Shown here: piece after piece, positions 6,344 through 10,230 of the stretch
How positions within the stretch are numbered: the first letter of the stretch is position 1
Layout: each line of letters begins with the position of its first letter
Source: Tannerella sp.
GTDB taxonomy: Bacteria > Bacteroidota > Bacteroidia > Bacteroidales > Tannerellaceae
DNA: 10,230 nt
Assembly: GCA_031271245.1 (NCBI GenBank)
Contig: JAISWC010000245.1
Location: forward strand, 1 to 10,230
Direction: 5' to 3'
Notes under the pieces: generated by a model
The model's input: the letters and a program-made list of their open reading frames with translations, nothing else
The model's database searches: none
Told to the model about the DNA's origin: nothing
Program-made: the position numbers and the translations under genes

Positions 6344-7855
6344 TCAGTCTTTCTTTTCTTCTTCCTGATAGACGTATTCATACGCGCCGATGGAGGGAGC
6401 GGTGTCGCCCGTCAGCCGGCTGACGCCGTAGCGGTCTTCCGGGAACTGTTCCGAAACGGTGCGGTCGGCCCGGCCGATGCCTGCCGATTCGTTGGCCAGC
6501 CGGAAGTCGTATTCGTAAATGTCTTCCTTTGTCGCCGTTTTCAGGTAGGACGGGCTTTTGATAAACAGATTCCGGACGAAACGTTCGTTTTCGATGCGGG
6601 CGGTCTTGATAAAACAACTGTTGAAGCGGTAGTTGAACGTGGCGTCATTGCCCTGTTCTTCTCCCTTTTCTTTCGTGAAGAACATCAGTTCACCGCTGTA
6701 CAGATGCGTCGAATCCGCCGAAAAACTGCCGTCGATGATGCAGTTGTCGAAGTCGGCCTGCAGGAGGGGATAATCCATTTCGCTTTCGTCGGTTTTCAGG
6801 TGGTTGGACAGCATCAGGCAGGGACTTTGCAGATCTCTGGACTTCCCGATTTTTTTATAGTTGGCCAGGGTACAGTGCACAAAGCGGTGTTTCCCACCAA
6901 TCAGAGTGACGGTTGCGTTTGTCGAGTTGCTGAATTCGCTGTCGGAGACCTCTATCCGGCAATTGATGGCCACCAGCAGATGGTCGTCCATGTTCGTGAT
7001 CTGCGAATGACGGATGTCGATCTTTTTGCGTTCCGGGGTCGATTCCCGGAACACCAGTCCGGAAAAGCCGTTGCGTATGATGACATGGTTCAGCTCGTTG
7101 TCGAAACTGGCGGGCGTAAAGTAAATCCCCCTCCACTGTCCCGGCACCCGGTCGTAGGGCAGGGCGATTTCGGCGTAGATGTAATCGAGGCGGTCGCCGC
7201 GGAAGAGCACCGGTTCTTCCCGCGTGCCGGCGGCCTTGAGCGTGCCGGCGACAATCAGGCTGGCCTGGCTGTGCATGTAGAACCGGACTCCCTTTTCGAG
7301 GGTCAGCGTGGCGCCTTCGGCCACCGTCAGGCTGTCGTACACCAGGTAGGGCAGGTCGGCCGTCAGGACGGTATCTTCCGTAAAGGTCACACCGCCTTTG
7401 ATCAGGCGGATATCCTGTCCGTAGGCCTGCAAAAGCACCGACTGGCGAATGCCGTTGGTGTAGAACAGGATCGAATCTTCAATCACCGGAGGCTGGTGAG
7501 CGCCGTTCGGATCCACCGTCACTTCGACGGCGACATACAGACTGTCTTTCTTCCAGAGGTCAATATCTCTGAACGAATCGCCCTTGCGTCCGTCTACATT
7601 GATGCGGAACCCGCTTTTCCCGGCGTTCGCCAGCAGAATGGATTCAATCTTCAGCGTTTCCCCGTTCGGATTATACACCATGAACTGCTTCGTAACGGAG
7701 CCAATAGACGAAAAAATCGTATCAAAAGAAAGCGTATCCACCGAAAAACGCAACCGGTGATTCGGATTCACGGAATAGTCGTTTATCCCTTCGCATCCGG
7801 TCCACATGCTGAACGCGAGCGTCAGGAGGGCATATAAAACAGTTACTTTCTTCAT
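6344..7855 (-). CDS. Beta-helix lipoprotein-like cell-envelope protein (503 aa)
   Basis: The N-terminus has a Lys-Lys start, a hydrophobic core and MWTGC, so C21 is a likely lipidation site though Trp at -3 is unusual. Residues about 35-150 look like an Ig-like beta-sandwich (VTKQFMVYNPNGETLKIESI, 54-73). Residues about 165-460 look like a right-handed parallel beta-helix. Signs are LTVAEGATLTLEKGVRFY at 176-193, GTLKAAGTREEPVLF at 204-218, GQWRGIYF at 239-246, and later repeats of short strands with Asn and Ser turns. The C-terminal SIGAYEYV at 488-495 is a common ending of Bacteroidetes beta-helix proteins. Such folds often bind or cleave polysaccharide, but no catalytic residues can be assigned here, so function is unknown. 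The gene follows pepD by 58 bp and precedes the EEP gene, separated from it by the tandem array. Codon use resembles its neighbours. Confidence 0.75.
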   Translation of the reverse strand: MKKVTVLYALLTLAFSMWTGCEGINDYSVNPNHRLRFSVDTLSFDTIFSSIGSVTKQFMVYNPNGETLKIESILLANAGKSGFRINVDGRKGDSFRDIDLWKKDSLYVAVEVTVDPNGAHQPPVIEDSILFYTNGIRQSVLLQAYGQDIRLIKGGVTFTEDTVLTADLPYLVYDSLTVAEGATLTLEKGVRFYMHSQASLIVAGTLKAAGTREEPVLFRGDRLDYIYAEIALPYDRVPGQWRGIYFTPASFDNELNHVIIRNGFSGLVFRESTPERKKIDIRHSQITNMDDHLLVAINCRIEVSDSEFSNSTNATVTLIGGKHRFVHCTLANYKKIGKSRDLQSPCLMLSNHLKTDESEMDYPLLQADFDNCIIDGSFSADSTHLYSGELMFFTKEKGEEQGNDATFNYRFNSCFIKTARIENERFVRNLFIKSPSYLKTATKEDIYEYDFRLANESAGIGRADRTVSEQFPEDRYGVSRLTGDTAPSIGAYEYVYQEEEKKD

Positions 7856-7890
7856 CGACTGATATACATTAAACAGATTACTTTTCTGTT

Positions 7891-7910
7891 AAAACGGATT
7901 TTTCGTCCGT
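7891..7910 (-). terminator. Weak intrinsic-terminator-like hairpin after pepD
   Basis: On the minus strand, ACGGA pairs with TCCGT across a 7-nt loop (plus coordinates 7894-7910) and is followed by TTTT-A. The stem is short. It begins 3 bp past the pepD stop codon. A second small inverted repeat, AACAG / CTGTT, lies at 7872-7890. Together they may reduce readthrough into the lipoprotein gene, for which I see no clear promoter of its own. Confidence 0.4.
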
Positions 7911-7913
7911 CTA

Positions 7914-9389
7914 TTATGCCGGAGGAATGTTTTTTAACACCTCGAGCAGATGACGCCACCACAGGTCGACGGTTGCAATCTCGATCCGCTCGTTCGGCGA
8001 ATGGACGTCGCGCAGGGTCGGCCCAAACGAAATCATATCAAGGTGCGGGTATTTCTCCAGAAAAAGCCCGCACTCCAGTCCGGCATGGATGGCCTTCACC
8101 GCCGGTTCTTTCCCGAACAGCCTGCGGTAAGCCTCCTGCGCCGTCCGGAGTATGGCGGAGCGGGTGTCCGGCGCCCAGCCCGGATAGCCTTCGCCCTGTT
8201 CCACCGCCGCGCCCGCCAGTCGGAAAACGGCGGCAACCTGGTCGGCCACGGCCGTCTTTGCCGACTCGACCGAACTGCGCTGACTGGTTCCCACCACAAT
8301 CCGGTTCCCTTCCTTCATCTTTACCGAAGCCAGATTGGTCGACGTTTCCACCAGTCCCTCCATCTCGCGGCTCATCCCCATTACACCGTGCGGACAGGCC
8401 AGCAACGCATCCGTCAGCCGGTCGGCCAACTCATCGCCGAAACAGGTTGGGGGAGCCTCGACGGTTTCCATCGTCAGACGGACACCGGGATCTGCCTGTT
8501 TCAGTTCGTTTTCCACGTCCGCCGCAAAACGGTTCAGCAAAACACACGCCGCTTCCCGGTCTTCCGGTTTCAGACCGATCACGGCACAGCTCTCGCGTGC
8601 AATGGCATTGTGCAGGTTGCCTCCTTCCAGCGCGGCAAGCGCCGGTCGGAAGTCCTTTTTCAGGAGGGAAAGCAAACGAGCCAGCAACTTGACCGCATTC
8701 CCCAGCCCCTTGTGAATGTCGCAGCCGGAATGTCCGCCGTTCAGGCCGCTTACGCGCAGGCGGAGATAGTGCAGGTCCGGCGGCGCCGGCTGCGGCTCGC
8801 AGACAAAAGTGGCCGTCGTACTTTTGCCGCCCGCACATCCGATAAACAGTTCGCCCTCGTCTTCGCTGTCCAGATTCAGGAGGATATTTCCGGTCAAGAA
8901 ACCTTCCTTCAGGGCGGCGGCTCCGGTCAGGCCGGTTTCCTCGTCCACCGTGAAAAGACACTCGATCGGCCCGTGCTCCGCGTCATCCGCAGCCAGGAGA
9001 GCCAGTTCCGCCGCAATGCCGATGCCGTTGTCCGCCCCCAGGGTCGTCCCTTCGGCGCGGAGCCAGTCGCCGTCGATCACCGTCCGGATCGGATCCGTTT
9101 CAAAATCGTGCACCACATCATTATTCTTTTCGCACACCATGTCGAGGTGCGATTGCAGAATCACGACCGGCCGGTTCTCATAACCCGGCGTGGCCGGTTT
9201 GCGAATCAACACATTGCCCGCCCCGTCTTTGCGGAGGGGCAAACGGTGTTCCGCCGCAAAGGCTTCCAGATACCGGATGATCTTCTCTTCTTTTTTGGAA
9301 GGACGGGGAATTTGCGTCACTTCGTGGAAGTATTTCCAGACCGCTACCGGCTGTAAATCGCTCAATTGTTTCGTTTTTTCCATATACAT
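7914..9389 (-). CDS. pepD: Xaa-His dipeptidase (aminoacyl-histidine dipeptidase, M20C family)
   Basis: This cytosolic zinc metallopeptidase hydrolyses dipeptides, classically Xaa-His such as carnosine, and cysteinylglycine. The 491-aa length matches the family. The metal and catalytic residues line up with E. coli PepD almost position for position: H81 in QSHLDMV, D120 in GADNGIG, the Glu pair E150/E151 in DEETG, D174 in LDSEDEG, and H463 in RDVHSPNER. GLNGGHSGCDIHKG at 215-228 marks the lid/dimerisation domain that splits the catalytic domain. There is no signal peptide. The start at 9389 is preferred over the in-frame ATG at 9383 because AGGA sits 7 nt upstream of it. It is the first gene of a minus-strand run and is divergent from the small membrane protein gene. 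It probably serves peptide nutrition and has no obvious link to the genes that follow. Confidence 0.95.
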   Translation of the reverse strand: MYMEKTKQLSDLQPVAVWKYFHEVTQIPRPSKKEEKIIRYLEAFAAEHRLPLRKDGAGNVLIRKPATPGYENRPVVILQSHLDMVCEKNNDVVHDFETDPIRTVIDGDWLRAEGTTLGADNGIGIAAELALLAADDAEHGPIECLFTVDEETGLTGAAALKEGFLTGNILLNLDSEDEGELFIGCAGGKSTTATFVCEPQPAPPDLHYLRLRVSGLNGGHSGCDIHKGLGNAVKLLARLLSLLKKDFRPALAALEGGNLHNAIARESCAVIGLKPEDREAACVLLNRFAADVENELKQADPGVRLTMETVEAPPTCFGDELADRLTDALLACPHGVMGMSREMEGLVETSTNLASVKMKEGNRIVVGTSQRSSVESAKTAVADQVAAVFRLAGAAVEQGEGYPGWAPDTRSAILRTAQEAYRRLFGKEPAVKAIHAGLECGLFLEKYPHLDMISFGPTLRDVHSPNERIEIATVDLWWRHLLEVLKNIPPA

Positions 9390-9435
9390 GTTCTGTTCCT
9401 GTCAATTCATACTCTTTTTCACACGCTTAATACCA

Positions 9436-9443
9436 GCAAGATA
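9436..9443 (-). promoter_or_regulatory. Weak candidate -7 box for pepD
   Basis: On the minus strand the sequence reads TATCTTGC, close to but not matching TAnnTTTG at the last two positions. No clear -33 box accompanies it. It lies 47 bp upstream of the pepD start, in the 149-bp divergent intergenic region. This is the best candidate I see on this strand. Confidence 0.25.
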
Positions 9444-9485
9444 CAGGCAACGAAGCAAAAAAAAACAGAATTATTCCGAAAATCG

Positions 9486-9516
9486 TTCGTTCTATTTACC
9501 TAAACTTGTATCTTTG
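9486..9516 (+). promoter_or_regulatory. Bacteroidetes promoter of the small membrane protein / OmpH-like unit
   Basis: TATCTTTG at 9509-9516 matches the -7 consensus exactly and TTCG at 9486-9489 lies 19 bp upstream, the standard spacing, with one mismatch to the TTTG -33 box. Transcription would start near 9521, giving a leader of under 20 nt before the ATG at 9539. The same TATCTTTGCG string occurs in the promoter at 3518. Confidence 0.7.
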
Positions 9517-9538
9517 CGTCCACAAATATAGAACAAAA

Positions 9539-9751
9539 ATGATTGTCACAATATTATTTGCAATTATAATTCTTATGGGGTGCATCGTTTTGCTCAGTGT
9601 CCAGGTGATACTGAAAAGAGACGGCCGGTTTCCGGACATGCACATCGGCAGTCATGCCGCGTTAAGAGAAAGGGGGATTCACTGCGCGAAAACTCAAGAC
9701 AGAGATGCAGCCGGTAAAAAGAATCTCGCTGAACGAATGAACTTGAATTAA
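9539..9751 (+). CDS. Small single-pass membrane protein (70 aa), unknown function
   Basis: The protein has one membrane segment at about 2-24 (IVTILFAIIILMGCIVLLSV) and then a basic soluble tail of some 45 residues. The tail contains RFPDMHIGSHAALRERGIHCAKTQD at 30-54, cited here in part: the FPxxHIG and RGIxCAxTQD elements. I have the impression that similar short proteins occur widely in Bacteroidetes next to OmpH-like genes, but I cannot confirm a family name. Cys15 in the membrane segment and Cys49 in the tail are notable. A longer frame opens at 9506, but its first 11 codons overlap the promoter, so the ATG at 9539 is chosen. The gene has a strong promoter and is followed after 23 bp by the OmpH/Skp-like gene, with which it likely forms an operon. 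Confidence 0.7.
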   Translation: MIVTILFAIIILMGCIVLLSVQVILKRDGRFPDMHIGSHAALRERGIHCAKTQDRDAAGKKNLAERMNLN

Positions 9752-9774
9752 ACAGAATATAAATTTCACTCAGT

Positions 9775-10230
9775 ATGAAGAATATAAATTACGTGATTAA
9801 TGGTGTTTTGGCAGGAGCCATATTGATTTTATTTATTTTGCAGTTTTCGGGGAAAAAGGGCGTGCTGTCGCCCGTGGCGACGACCGCCTCTTCGGAAGAA
9901 GTGGTAACCGGTTTTCCGGTGGCCTACTTCAACGTGGATTCCCTGTTGCTGAACTACAACTTTTCGAAAGACCTGAACGAGCAGCTTGTGCGGAAGCAGG
10001 AGAATGCCCGGGCAAACATCACTCAACAGGCGCGCAACCTGCAATCCGAAGTGGACAACTTCCAGTACAAGCTGCGCAACGGTGCATTTGCCACGCAGGA
10101 ACGGGCTGAACAGGAACAGCAGCGAATCCTGAAGAAGCGACAGGATCTGGAAGCGCTCGAGGAAAGACTTACGCAGGAACTGATGGAGGAAAGCCAGCGT
10201 CTGAATGCCCAGTTGAGCGATACCATCCGG
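9775..10230 (+). CDS. OmpH/Skp-like periplasmic coiled-coil protein, 3' end outside window
   Basis: The 152 visible residues open with a hydrophobic segment at about 6-24 (YVINGVLAGAILILFILQF) acting as signal anchor or signal peptide. A linker follows, then the OmpH/Skp-type strand VAYFNVDSLLLNYN at 49-62. From about 63 to the window end the sequence is a long, charged, Gln/Glu/Arg-rich coiled coil, the expected tentacle of Skp-family chaperones (NLQSEVDNFQYKLRNGAFAT and QERAEQEQQRILKKRQDLE are typical). Skp-family proteins hold unfolded outer-membrane proteins in the periplasm. The retained hydrophobic anchor suggests it may be tethered to the inner membrane. The frame is open to position 10230, so the C-terminal return helix lies beyond the window. 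It follows the small membrane gene by 23 bp. Confidence 0.85.
   Translation, partial: MKNINYVINGVLAGAILILFILQFSGKKGVLSPVATTASSEEVVTGFPVAYFNVDSLLLNYNFSKDLNEQLVRKQENARANITQQARNLQSEVDNFQYKLRNGAFATQERAEQEQQRILKKRQDLEALEERLTQELMEESQRLNAQLSDTIR

Noticed and set aside
6272..7837. 521-aa open frame on the plus strand
   Set aside because: It is antisense to the beta-helix lipoprotein gene, begins in the repeat array and shows no recognisable protein features.
7950..9356. 468-aa open frame on the plus strand
   Set aside because: It is antisense to pepD, whose catalytic residues are all in place; its translation is Arg/Gln-rich and featureless.

Overview
The window looks like chromosomal DNA from a member of the Bacteroidetes, most likely Bacteroidales. 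Two upstream regions carry the phylum's characteristic -7 box (TAnnTTTG). Most starts lack a strong Shine-Dalgarno. The gene families are typical of gut or oral Bacteroidales: a secreted GH78-type glycosidase, a Spy/DUF4890-like periplasmic protein, a beta-helix lipoprotein, PepD and an OmpH/Skp-like chaperone. Coding DNA is moderately GC-rich and intergenic DNA is clearly AT-richer. The genus cannot be fixed from the sequence.

Layout. (1) 128-2997, minus strand: a two-gene unit of a secreted alpha-L-rhamnosidase-like enzyme followed 11 bp later by a small Spy-like periplasmic protein. A strong hairpin lies beyond it at 79-99. (2) 2998-3552: a 555-bp AT-rich divergent intergenic region with candidate promoters for both sides. 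(3) 3553-4905, plus strand: an orphan 450-aa protein of unknown function, convergent with the next unit. (4) 4932-9389, minus strand: three genes in the order of transcription, pepD (Xaa-His dipeptidase), a beta-helix lipoprotein and a secreted endonuclease/exonuclease/phosphatase-family protein. Between the last two lies a tandem array of a 41-bp unit, each copy holding a small inverted repeat. (5) 9539-10230, plus strand: a small single-pass membrane protein and an OmpH/Skp-like coiled-coil protein cut by the window edge, behind a good Bacteroidetes promoter.

Most genes concern the cell envelope or nutrient turnover: polysaccharide trimming, envelope proteins, dipeptide hydrolysis and outer-membrane protein chaperoning. 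I see no defence island, mobile element, CRISPR array, tRNA or rRNA. The least ordinary items are the 41-bp hairpin array at 5988-6306, the orphan protein at 3553-4905, and an A-rich AAAAAGAGTAT motif repeated in two minus-strand leaders.
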